64,000 nucleotides of DNA, taken from positions 4,599 to 68,598 of the forward strand of contig JBHHYH010000009.1 of assembly GCA_046757465.1 (NCBI GenBank). The letters are read 5' to 3'. A program made the translations under genes and the position numbers. Source of the stretch: Scalindua_A sp046757465. GTDB taxonomy: Bacteria; Planctomycetota; Brocadiia; Brocadiales; Scalinduaceae. Shown piece after piece: positions 53,501-60,614 of the stretch (position 1 is its first letter; the number at the start of each line of letters is the position of its first letter). The notes under the pieces are model-generated. The model was not told where the DNA came from. It saw nothing but the letters and a program-made list of their open reading frames with translations, and made no database searches.

Positions 53501-54253
53501 ATTTATTTGCCGCCCCGCTTCTAGAATAACTTCACCAGTTTGAGGGTTAACCAATCTACCGACAATATATTTATCTTTAAGCTTATGGGCAGAAGCATAA
53601 TCGCTTGTATCAACCGTCTCAGTTTCATAAAAAAGCCGAATAATGTCTTCATCTCTTGAGTACTTCTCTGACATTGCCCTCAGGAAACATGTTGCAGGGA
53701 ACTTACCACTTTGATCGATTTTAATAGTTAAAATATCTTTTTTGCCAACTTCTGTCTCAATCCAACTACCTCTTTCTGGAATAATCCTGCATGAATGCAT
53801 TCTCTTCTCTGCATGAAGCTCTTCAACAAAATCCACACCAGGCGATCTATGGAGTTGGTTTACAATTACTCTTTCTGTTCCGTTAATTATGAACTCACCC
53901 CCCCCAATCATTACAGGAATTTCTCCCAAATAAACCTCTTCCTCAACAGATTCTCCCTTATTTAGCCTCAACCAAACCCTGAATGGTTTACCGTAAATTA
54001 ACTTCAATTGTCTGCATTCATCCGGGGTGTACCGAGGTTTTCCTAATTCACATTTTATATATTGTAAAGAAACAGTCTCATCATAGTTTTTTATTGGAAA
54101 CGTTTCCCGCAAAATAGTTTCTAGCCCTCGATTCTTACGTTTATTTGGTGACACATCTTCCTGTAAAAAGGCAGCATAAGATCTGGTTTGTATCTGAACA
54201 GGGTCTGGCTGTTCAACTATTTCAGCAACTTTACTGTAGTTTCTTACTTCCAT
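50579..54253 (-). CDS. rpoB: RNA polymerase subunit beta
   Basis: The ATG at 54253 follows a G-rich GGGGGGAA site and gives 1224 residues; a GTG six codons earlier would overlap that site. The rifampicin-pocket region [20 protein letters not shown] keeps the Asp, His and following Ser positions typical of sensitive enzymes. [37 protein letters not shown] and [20 protein letters not shown] are also family blocks. It lies 68 bases after rplL. Confidence 0.98.
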   Translation of the reverse strand: [1224 protein letters not shown]

Positions 54254-54321
54254 CTTTTCCCCCCTAGACACATTTATTGAATCTTCCTGCGTCTTAAAAT
54301 AGGGATTTTAAAAATTAGGTT

Positions 54322-54753
54322 CTATTTAAGTTCAACCACTGCACCTGCATCTTCTAAAGCTTTTTTAGCCTTCTCTGCTTCATCCTTTGCAACACCTTCT
54401 TTTACGGGTTTTGGTGCACCATCTACCAACGCCTTTGCTTCCTTCAGCCCAAGAGAAGTCTCTGCACGAACTGCTTTGATAACTTGAATCTTGTTTGGAC
54501 CAACCTCTTTCAAGATAATATCAAAAGTAGTTTTCTCCTCTTTGGCAGCACCTGCTCCTTCAGTAGCCGCAGGGGCTGCACCCCCCGCAGGAACTGCTAC
54601 CGCAGCAGAAGCAGAAACACCAAATTTTTGCTCAAATGCCTTTACCAACTGCGACGCCTCAAGCAAACTCATCCCTTCAACCAATTCCAGTACCTGTGCA
54701 ATCTTCCCAGTAGGTTCAACTTCAATCTTCTCTGATTCTAGATCTACTGCCAT
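54322..54753 (-). CDS. rplL: Large ribosomal subunit protein bL12
   Basis: bL12 dimers form the mobile stalk that recruits translation GTPases. The ATG at 54753 follows AAGGAGG and gives 143 residues. The N-terminal dimer domain has an extra 15 or so acidic residues. An Ala/Gly/Pro hinge at about 55-75 and the C-terminal domain with FDIILKEVGPNKIQVIKAVR and GLKEAKALVDGAPKPVKEGV follow. It lies 20 bases after rplJ. Confidence 0.97.
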   Translation of the reverse strand: MAVDLESEKIEVEPTGKIAQVLELVEGMSLLEASQLVKAFEQKFGVSASAAVAVPAGGAAPAATEGAGAAKEEKTTFDIILKEVGPNKIQVIKAVRAETSLGLKEAKALVDGAPKPVKEGVAKDEAEKAKKALEDAGAVVELK

Positions 54754-54773
54754 AGTTTCCTCCTTATGCATTT

Positions 54774-55310
54774 TCAAACGTTTTTTTTATCACCATTACT
54801 CTTTTTTTCTTTAATTGCTAATAAAACAAAATAAAGATTATTTGTTACGGCATTAAATAAATTCGCTAACTGGATCAAAGGTGTGCTTATCCCGAATAGT
54901 ATTTGTGTTAAAACAACTTGTTTAGATGGAATTGCTGATAAGGCCTTTATATCCTCAAGTGGCAACATCTCTCCATCCATTAAACCACCCATAATCTTGA
55001 GGCCAGATATTTCTCTAGACCATTTCGCTAACACTTTAGCTAAAATTACAGGGTCATTGTCGCTTATTGTAATAGCTGACGGTCCTTCCAGCATCTGGCC
55101 GAGTGCTGGAATACCTATTTCCTTAAATGCTATAGCTGCAAGAGAATTTTTCACAACTTTCAATTTGATATCTTTTTCACTTAAATCTCTTCTCAATGTA
55201 TTTGCTTGTTGCGTATTCACACCTTTAAAACTCACCACAATAAAGTTATTGACGCCTCTATAGTCAGATATAAGTTCATCAACTACTAACTTTTTCAACT
55301 CTTTAGACAT
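54774..55310 (-). CDS. rplJ: Large ribosomal subunit protein uL10
   Basis: uL10 anchors the bL12 dimers to the 50S stalk. The 178 residues contain YRGVNNFIVVSFKGVNTQQA, then KVVKNSLAAIAFKEIG and LEGPSAITISDNDPVILAKV. The C-terminal helix binds bL12. The spacer to rplA is only 34 bases, too short for the uL10 leader known from other bacteria. Confidence 0.95.
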   Translation of the reverse strand: MSKELKKLVVDELISDYRGVNNFIVVSFKGVNTQQANTLRRDLSEKDIKLKVVKNSLAAIAFKEIGIPALGQMLEGPSAITISDNDPVILAKVLAKWSREISGLKIMGGLMDGEMLPLEDIKALSAIPSKQVVLTQILFGISTPLIQLANLFNAVTNNLYFVLLAIKEKKSNGDKKNV

Positions 55311-55344
55311 ATAGCGAAATCCGTTGATAAATTATTCAAAGTTA

Positions 55345-56028
55345 CTACGATGTTACGATTCTAATACCAGGACTCATAGAAGATGAAATAGAGATCCTTT
55401 GAACAAAGGTTCCTTTTGCTGAGGGTGGTCGATTGTTAATAATATGCTTTATAAATGATTTAATATTCTCAGCCAGGTCTTCATCAGGAAAAGACATTTT
55501 CCCTACTGCCGTATGAATATTGCCGCCTGAGTCTGTTCTATACTCAATCTTTCCTTCCCTAAATTCCTTAACCACATTAGAAACATCATCCGTTACTGTT
55601 CCCGATTTTGGAGATGGCATTTTACCTTGTGGACCTAAAATTCTACCCAATTTACTCACCTTACGCATCATATCTGGTGTTGAGATTGCCACGTCAAAAT
55701 CCAACCAACCATCCTCAATCTTTTTTATCAAATCGTCACCATTAACTTCTATAGCGCCAGCTTTCTTTGCCAATTTTGCCTTTTCACCACTAGCAAAAAC
55801 TACTACCCTGAGCTCTTTCCCTATCCCCTTTGGCAATGAGAATGAACCCCGAACTAGCTGGTCTGAACGTTTAGGATCAATGCCCAATTTCATAGCTATT
55901 TCGACAGTTTCGTCAAATTTTAGTTTGTTAAATGTTTTTAAAACAGAAACAGCCTCTTTTAATTCATATTCTTTTGACTTTAAGATTTTTTTCTTGGATT
56001 CAATGTAACGTTTACTTCTAAACTTCAT
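55345..56028 (-). CDS. rplA: Large ribosomal subunit protein uL1
   Basis: uL1 builds the mobile stalk at the E site and represses its own operon in many bacteria. The 227 residues show KFDETVEIAMKLGIDPKRSD, then STPDMMRKVSKLGRILGPQG, KMPSPKSGTVTDDV and IEYRTDSGGNIHTAVGKMSF, all family blocks. It lies 29 bases after rplK. Confidence 0.97.
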   Translation of the reverse strand: MKFRSKRYIESKKKILKSKEYELKEAVSVLKTFNKLKFDETVEIAMKLGIDPKRSDQLVRGSFSLPKGIGKELRVVVFASGEKAKLAKKAGAIEVNGDDLIKKIEDGWLDFDVAISTPDMMRKVSKLGRILGPQGKMPSPKSGTVTDDVSNVVKEFREGKIEYRTDSGGNIHTAVGKMSFPDEDLAENIKSFIKHIINNRPPSAKGTFVQRISISSSMSPGIRIVTS

Positions 56029-56057
56029 TAATAAAGTTCCTTATAAATCATGACATT

Positions 56058-56483
56058 TTAGTCTTCCACATCTATGCCCATAGTCCGTGCTGTACCCTCG
56101 ATAATTTTTACCGCCATGTCAATACTCTTAGCATTAAGATCAGATAACTTTGTTTTTGCTATTTCTTCGATCTGTGACTTTGTTACCTTTCCTATTTTTT
56201 CTCTATTTGGCGTTGAAGAACCTTTCGCTATCCCTGCAGCTCTTTTAAGCAACACAGAAGCTGGGGGAGATTTCATAATGAAAGAAAATGATTTGTCTTT
56301 ATATACTGTGATTTCTACTGGTGTTATTACTCCCTGTGAATCCTTACTCTTCTCGTTAAACTGAGTAACAAATTTGCCTATATTTACGCCATGCTGACCC
56401 AGTGCTGGGCCTACAGGAGGAGCTGGGGTAGCCTGACCCCCCGGAATCTGCAATTTTATTTTAGTTACTACTTTTTTTGCCAT
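56058..56483 (-). CDS. rplK: Large ribosomal subunit protein uL11
   Basis: uL11 with bL12 forms the GTPase-associated centre. The 141 residues contain KIKLQIPGGQATPAPPVGPA, LGQHGVNIGKFVTQFNEKS and the proline-rich start of the thiostrepton site. The C-terminal rRNA-binding domain has AAGIAKGSSTPNREKIGKVT. It lies 33 bases after nusG. Confidence 0.98.
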   Translation of the reverse strand: MAKKVVTKIKLQIPGGQATPAPPVGPALGQHGVNIGKFVTQFNEKSKDSQGVITPVEITVYKDKSFSFIMKSPPASVLLKRAAGIAKGSSTPNREKIGKVTKSQIEEIAKTKLSDLNAKSIDMAVKIIEGTARTMGIDVED

Positions 56484-56516
56484 CAGGTTCTTCTACGCCA
56501 ATAACTAAAGCTACAT

Positions 56517-57065
56517 TTAAATTATCTCAATTTGCCAATATTCTAATTCTACAGATGTGGATCTGCCAAAAATTGTGAGCATCAATTTTACACATCCACT
56601 GGCAGGTAAAACCTCTTCCACAACTCCATCAAAGTTTTCAAAGGGCCCTTCTTTGACTTTTACTCTATCTCCCTTATGAAATTCTATCTTCGTTTTAGGC
56701 TTTTCTTCTCCACGTTCTACCTCTTTTAATATCTTTTCAACTTCACGGTCTGTCATTGCTACTGGTTTACGGTCACCACCAACGAAGTCACCCGCTCCTG
56801 GAGCTTCCCTAATCATATACCACACCTTATCCGGAATCTGCCCATTGTCATCAACTTCAATTTCTGCCATAACATAACCCGGATATATCTTCTTATCAGC
56901 GACTTTTTTCTTGCCACCCTTGATCTCAGTCACCTTTTCACAAGGCACCAAAATCTTTGGAATAAGATCTTCAATCCCCTGGGTTTTTATGCGTCTCTCC
57001 AAATCTTTTTTGACCTTATCCTCTTTATTACTTTGTACACGAAGCACAAACCATCTTTTCCCCAT
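56517..57065 (-). CDS. nusG: Transcription termination/antitermination factor NusG
   Basis: NusG binds RNA polymerase and couples it to the ribosome or Rho. The 182 residues have the NGN domain with GKRWFVLRVQSNKEDKVKKD and PGYVMAEIEVDDN. The C-terminal KOW domain has FHKGDRVKVKEGPFENFDG and GRSTSVELEYWQIEII. The gap of 223 bases to secE is unusual and holds nested palindromes. Confidence 0.97.
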   Translation of the reverse strand: MGKRWFVLRVQSNKEDKVKKDLERRIKTQGIEDLIPKILVPCEKVTEIKGGKKKVADKKIYPGYVMAEIEVDDNGQIPDKVWYMIREAPGAGDFVGGDRKPVAMTDREVEKILKEVERGEEKPKTKIEFHKGDRVKVKEGPFENFDGVVEEVLPASGCVKLMLTIFGRSTSVELEYWQIEII

Positions 57066-57194
57066 AATTCAAAACAAAAATCTTTATTTAAATATCCTAA
57101 AAAATATCATACATCATTGTTGTTGCTATTTAGCTACTAATAAATAATTAGTTACTCTTCAAACTTTCTTAGTGGAAAAATGGTGGGATTTTAC

Positions 57195-57250
57195 TTGAAT
57201 ATTCGTAAATTAGGGCCACTTGAAGTGATCTTAAATTTTAAGATATTCAA
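57195..57250. promoter_or_regulatory. Nested palindromes in the secE-nusG spacer
   Basis: An inverted pair TTGAATAT (57195-57202) and ATATTCAA (57243-57250) encloses two adjoining perfect palindromes, an 11-mer at 57217-57227 and a 17-mer at 57228-57244. Together they occupy a quarter of a spacer that is normally very short. They may be operator sites for a dimeric regulator or an RNA structure before nusG. No clear promoter is seen beside them. Confidence 0.45.
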
Positions 57251-57288
57251 CGCATCAATTTCTCAATATTACACACGAAAAATCCTAT

Positions 57289-57747
57289 TTATAATACGCC
57301 TATAATTTCCATAATACTTGATACTACCCAGTCAACACCAAAAATATACAAAGATAATATTATTAAACATACTATGACAACAACCGTTGATCCAATTAAT
57401 TCGTCCCTTGTAGGCCATGAGACCTTTTGAAGTTCCGCCTGCGTTTCTATGAAAAACTCAACAGCTCCTTTGGTCTTACTATCAATCCACTTAAGTCCTA
57501 TTTCAAAACCCGTCGTAAAGGCGCATATTATCACGCCGCAAAACATAAATAGAACAAACGAACTTACAAGTCCCCAGGTCAACCGAATGTCTAATAAAGG
57601 TATTTTAGCACCGGCAAAAAATTCTGGATAATCTATCAACACCCCATATAAAGAATATGCGGCAAATATTGAAGCAATCCCAAAAAGGCCTGCCACTGTG
57701 CACCTTGCAGTTACACCCACTCCCTTTCTATAAATTTCGAAAGTCAT
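57289..57747 (-). CDS. secE: Preprotein translocase subunit SecE, long form
   Basis: SecE clamps SecY in the membrane. Its core is the C-terminal third: the amphipathic helix and hinge FFIETQAELQKVSWPTRDEL followed by the last membrane segment (about 124-146). Unlike the 60-residue form of most bacteria, this 152-residue protein has two more hydrophobic stretches (about 17-36 and 56-82) ahead of it, a three-segment layout resembling E. coli SecE but longer. The spacer to nusG is 223 bases. Confidence 0.93.
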   Translation of the reverse strand: MTFEIYRKGVGVTARCTVAGLFGIASIFAAYSLYGVLIDYPEFFAGAKIPLLDIRLTWGLVSSFVLFMFCGVIICAFTTGFEIGLKWIDSKTKGAVEFFIETQAELQKVSWPTRDELIGSTVVVIVCLIILSLYIFGVDWVVSSIMEIIGVL

Positions 57748-57774
57748 AACATTTATTTAGTAATATGAAATTTA

Positions 57775-57852
57775 TGGCAGGTCTGGAGGGATTCGAACCC
57801 CCAACACCCGGATTTGGAGTCCGGTGCTCTAGCCAATTCGAGCTACAGACCT
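57775..57852 (-). tRNA. tRNA-Trp (anticodon CCA), with encoded CCA end
   Basis: A standard cloverleaf on the minus strand, with anticodon loop CTCCAAA closed by five base pairs, T arm GGTTCGAAT and a seven-base-pair acceptor stem starting with A-T. The discriminator is G, followed by CCA in the genome. It lies five bases after rpmG and before secE, the place it has in several bacterial groups. Confidence 0.97.
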
Positions 57853-57857
57853 TCTTA

Positions 57858-58007
57858 CTATTTCTTTTGCTCTTTATGTAATGTATGTTTTCTACAAAAT
57901 TTGCAAAACTTTTTTAATTCTAAACGTACCGTTTGCTTCATTTCTTTACTTGTCCTATAATTTCTATTATTACACTCTGTACACGCTAACGTAATATAGT
58001 TTCTCAT
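57858..58007 (-). CDS. rpmG: Large ribosomal subunit protein bL33, zinc-binding type
   Basis: A 49-codon gene between tuf copy B and tRNA-Trp, starting at the ATG at 58007. The product begins MRNYITLACTECNNRNYRTS and has a second cysteine pair in LKKFCKFCRKHTLHKE, so it is the zinc-bearing form (CxxC and CxxC). bL33 lies near the E site of the 50S subunit. Its 3' end is only five bases from the tRNA. Confidence 0.97.
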   Translation of the reverse strand: MRNYITLACTECNNRNYRTSKEMKQTVRLELKKFCKFCRKHTLHKEQKK

Positions 58008-58028
58008 TATATTTATATTTTATTTATG

Positions 58029-59231
58029 CTACGCAATAATCTTGGTGACAACACCAGCTCCTACCGTCTTCCCCCCCTCTCTTATCGCAAACCTTAACTC
58101 CTGCTCCATCGCTATCGGCGTTACCAACTCTATCTCAAACTTCGCATTGTCTCCAGGCATTACCATCTCCGCCCCTCCCAACAACGTCACCACCCCTGTA
58201 ACATCAGTCGTCCGAAAGTAAAACTGCGGCCTGTATCCATTAAAAAACGGCGTATGCCTACCACCTTCCTCCTTCGTCAATATGTATGCCTCAGCCTCAA
58301 ACTTGGTATGCGGCGTTATACTCTTGGGCAATGCCAACACCTGCCCTCGCTCCAAATCGTCTTTCTCCACCCCCCTCAACAATACCCCAACATTATCTCC
58401 CGCCTGACCCTGATCCAACGTCTTGTTAAACATCTCCACTCCTGTAACCACCGTCTTTCTTATCTCTTCCGTCATCCCTACCACCTCTACCTCATCTCCC
58501 ACTTTCACAATACCTCGCTCCACTCGCCCAGTCCCTACCGTACCTCTCCCCTTTATACTAAACACATCTTCTATAGACATCAAAAATGGCTTGTCTATCT
58601 CACGCACTGGTTCAGGGATGTAGTTATCCAACGAATCCATCAGTTCATGTATGGGACCACAATTCTCACACTCCTTCTTACCACATCCACACTCTGACGC
58701 CTTCAACGCTGAACCTTTTACCACCGGTATATCATCACCAGGAAATTCGTATTTACTCAACAACTCTCTAACTTCCAACTCCACCAGCTCTAACAGCTCT
58801 TTATCTTCCAATTGGTCCACCTTATTTATAAATACCGTTATCCTCGGCACACCCACCTGTCTTGCAAGCAGTATATGTTCTCGGGTCTGTGGCATCGGAC
58901 CATCCGGCGCACTTACCACCAATATCGCACCATCCATCTGCGCCGCACCCGTTATCATATTCTTCACATAATCAGCATGGCCAGGACAATCCACATGCGC
59001 ATAATGCCTTTTATCCGTCTCATATTCCACATGTGCTATCGCTATCGTTATTCCTCGCTCCCTCTCCTCCGGCGCCTTGTCTATTGAATCAAATGCCCTC
59101 TCCGTGGCTAGCCCCTTCTTCGATAGTATATGTGTTATCACTGACGTCAACGTCGTCTTACCATGGTCCACATGACCTATCGTACCAACATTCACATGCG
59201 TCTTCGTCCTCTTAAATACCTCTTTGGCCAT
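58029..59231 (-). CDS. tuf: Elongation factor Tu (copy B, between tRNA-Thr and rpmG)
   Basis: The protein sequence is identical to copy A at 42100-43302, with the same G motifs and the same four-cysteine insert at 181-191. The genes differ at 58047, 58056, 59166 and 59184 only, all silent and close to the two ends, with more than 1.1 kb in between identical. It follows tRNA-Thr(GGU) exactly as tufB does in E. coli and precedes rpmG, tRNA-Trp and secE. Confidence 0.98.
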   Translation of the reverse strand: MAKEVFKRTKTHVNVGTIGHVDHGKTTLTSVITHILSKKGLATERAFDSIDKAPEERERGITIAIAHVEYETDKRHYAHVDCPGHADYVKNMITGAAQMDGAILVVSAPDGPMPQTREHILLARQVGVPRITVFINKVDQLEDKELLELVELEVRELLSKYEFPGDDIPVVKGSALKASECGCGKKECENCGPIHELMDSLDNYIPEPVREIDKPFLMSIEDVFSIKGRGTVGTGRVERGIVKVGDEVEVVGMTEEIRKTVVTGVEMFNKTLDQGQAGDNVGVLLRGVEKDDLERGQVLALPKSITPHTKFEAEAYILTKEEGGRHTPFFNGYRPQFYFRTTDVTGVVTLLGGAEMVMPGDNAKFEIELVTPIAMEQELRFAIREGGKTVGAGVVTKIIA

Positions 59232-59292
59232 TTTTAATTAACTCCCAAAATTCGCAAACAATTAACTAAACAAAATTAAACTACACATATTA

Positions 59293-59364
59293 AGCTGCTG
59301 ATGGGATTTGAACCCATGACCTCGTCCTTACCAAGGACGTGCTCTACCACTGAGCCACAGCAGC
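59293..59364 (-). tRNA. tRNA-Thr (anticodon GGU)
   Basis: A 72-base cloverleaf with anticodon loop TTGGTAA closed by CGTCC/GGACG, T arm GGTTCAAAT and a perfect GCTGCTG acceptor stem. The discriminator is T and CCA is not encoded. It is the tRNA closest to tuf copy B, 61 bases upstream of its start codon, matching thrT of E. coli. Confidence 0.97.
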
Positions 59365-59569
59365 ATGTAATACAATTCACAAACCGTATCACTGATGTCA
59401 CCAAAGCAATCTAAAGCATTTCATAATAACATTATACGAAAATAATGTCAAAAACTTTTTTAAATAAATATAAATTATATAACTATTAGTGTTATCAAGG
59501 TTTAGTAGATTAGAAATTAAAATAGTTAGTATAATACTGTTTGATATCTTTAATGTTTGTGTTACATAT

Positions 59570-59640
59570 AGCGGGCGATGGGAATCGAACCCACATAACT
59601 AGCTTGGAAGGCTAGGGCTTTACCATTAAGCTACGCCCGC
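59570..59640 (-). tRNA. tRNA-Gly (anticodon UCC)
   Basis: A 71-base cloverleaf with anticodon loop CTTCCAA closed by CTAGC/GCTAG, T arm GGTTCGATT and acceptor GCGGGCG. The discriminator is T and CCA is not encoded. The spacers on both sides are over 200 bases, long for a tRNA operon. I see nothing definite in them. Confidence 0.97.
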
Positions 59641-59851
59641 TAAAGTACTTACCCCAATTTACCACGTGGCCGTACGATCTACGTTCGATAAGAAATACAA
59701 CTACTTCTTGAAGTGAATAGATTATCATTTTGGCCCTATTGTAAAGGCCACAGTAGTTAGATAACCTACAGGCAGTTAATTCCTTGAAGAAAGTAAACTT
59801 ATTAAAAGTAAGTTATAGTATTTTGCAATTTTTTTTCTTTTACATAAATAA

Positions 59852-59933
59852 TGGGGAGGAGAGGATTCGAACCTCCGAAGGCTTCGCCAACAGATTTACA
59901 GTCTGTCCCCTTTGGCCGCTCGGGAACCTCCCC
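59852..59933 (-). tRNA. tRNA-Tyr (anticodon GUA)
   Basis: An 82-base cloverleaf with a long variable arm, anticodon loop CTGTAAA, T arm GGTTCGAAT and acceptor GGGGAGG. The discriminator is A and CCA is not encoded. It corresponds to tyrU of the E. coli thrU-tyrU-glyT-thrT-tufB operon. Confidence 0.97.
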
Positions 59934-59990
59934 ATTAATTAAGAGAAAAGCCTTTAGTATATATATCCAATATCATAACTGGCATTTTAT

Positions 59991-60062
59991 AGCTAGCGGT
60001 GGGATTCGAACCCACAACCTGCTGTTTACAAGACAGCTGCTCCGCCGTTGAGCTACGCTAGC
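59991..60062 (-). tRNA. tRNA-Thr (anticodon UGU)
   Basis: A 72-base cloverleaf with anticodon loop CTTGTAA closed by GCTGT/ACAGC, T arm GGTTCGAAT and acceptor GCTAGCG. The discriminator is T and CCA is not encoded. It is the first gene of the 35-kb translation and transcription supercluster. Confidence 0.97.
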
Positions 60063-60074
60063 TCGAAATTTTCT

Positions 60075-60107
60075 AATATATCAAACATAACAAATTTATC
60101 AAGTCAA
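60075..60107 (-). promoter_or_regulatory. Candidate promoter of the tRNA-tuf operon
   Basis: On the minus strand TTGATA (60102-60097), a 16-base spacer and TATATT (60080-60075) lie just ahead of the first tRNA, whose 5' end is at 60062. A TTGACT overlaps the upstream box. This is the only promoter-like sequence found at the head of the supercluster. Confidence 0.5.
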
Positions 60108-60379
60108 AACTGCCCACAAGTCCTAATATAGGAAATAAATACAATAATACAATCACTTATTAAACGAAAATTTCCATGAGTTATTTAAAAAACTTAATTA
60201 AGCAATTTTAAGCATCAAAAACTATAATAAAAACACACTTAAAGAGAAAATGCCTTTTAAAAATCATCCGCTCAAAGGTGGAAATGACGTCTGTGATTTT
60301 GCTATTATGATAATCAACAAATGTTTCATTGCCGTCCTCTCTTTCGTATGATTTAGTGAGCAAGATTGTACTTTAAAAA

Positions 60380-60560
60380 ACAACTCTTACATGATATATT
60401 ATGGCTTGTAGTGGCATATGCAACAACTAATGTTGTGGAACAACCGACTCTGCCTGACCATTTAACTATAACTCATCAATTATCAATTAATTCGCTACAA
60501 CAAAGTGTAAATCTATCCTGTTGTTAAGGCTGTTGTATAAAACAAGTTATTAAAAACAAC
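60380..60560. promoter_or_regulatory. Cluster of ACAAC/GTTGT motifs upstream of the sensor kinase
   Basis: ACAAC or its complement occurs at 60380, 60423, 60432, 60440, 60497, 60520, 60532 and 60556, eight times in 181 bases. Some form inverted pairs, as at 60423/60432 and 60432/60440. The cluster lies in the 552-base divergent space (60063-60614) between the tRNA operon and the two-component genes. It could be an operator array, perhaps for the response regulator downstream. The rest of the space is AT-rich without other recognisable features. Confidence 0.4.
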
Positions 60561-60614
60561 CATAATAAAAGGTTTATCCTTTGTGATAAAAATCAGCTCA
60601 AAACTTAAAACGGT

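Noticed and set aside
55311..55344. uL10 leader RNA before rplJ
   Set aside because: The spacer is only 34 bases and shows no kink-turn structure.
59851..60051. Plus-strand open frame of 66 codons across the tRNA-Tyr gene
   Set aside because: It runs through the tRNA gene in antisense, so it cannot be a protein gene.
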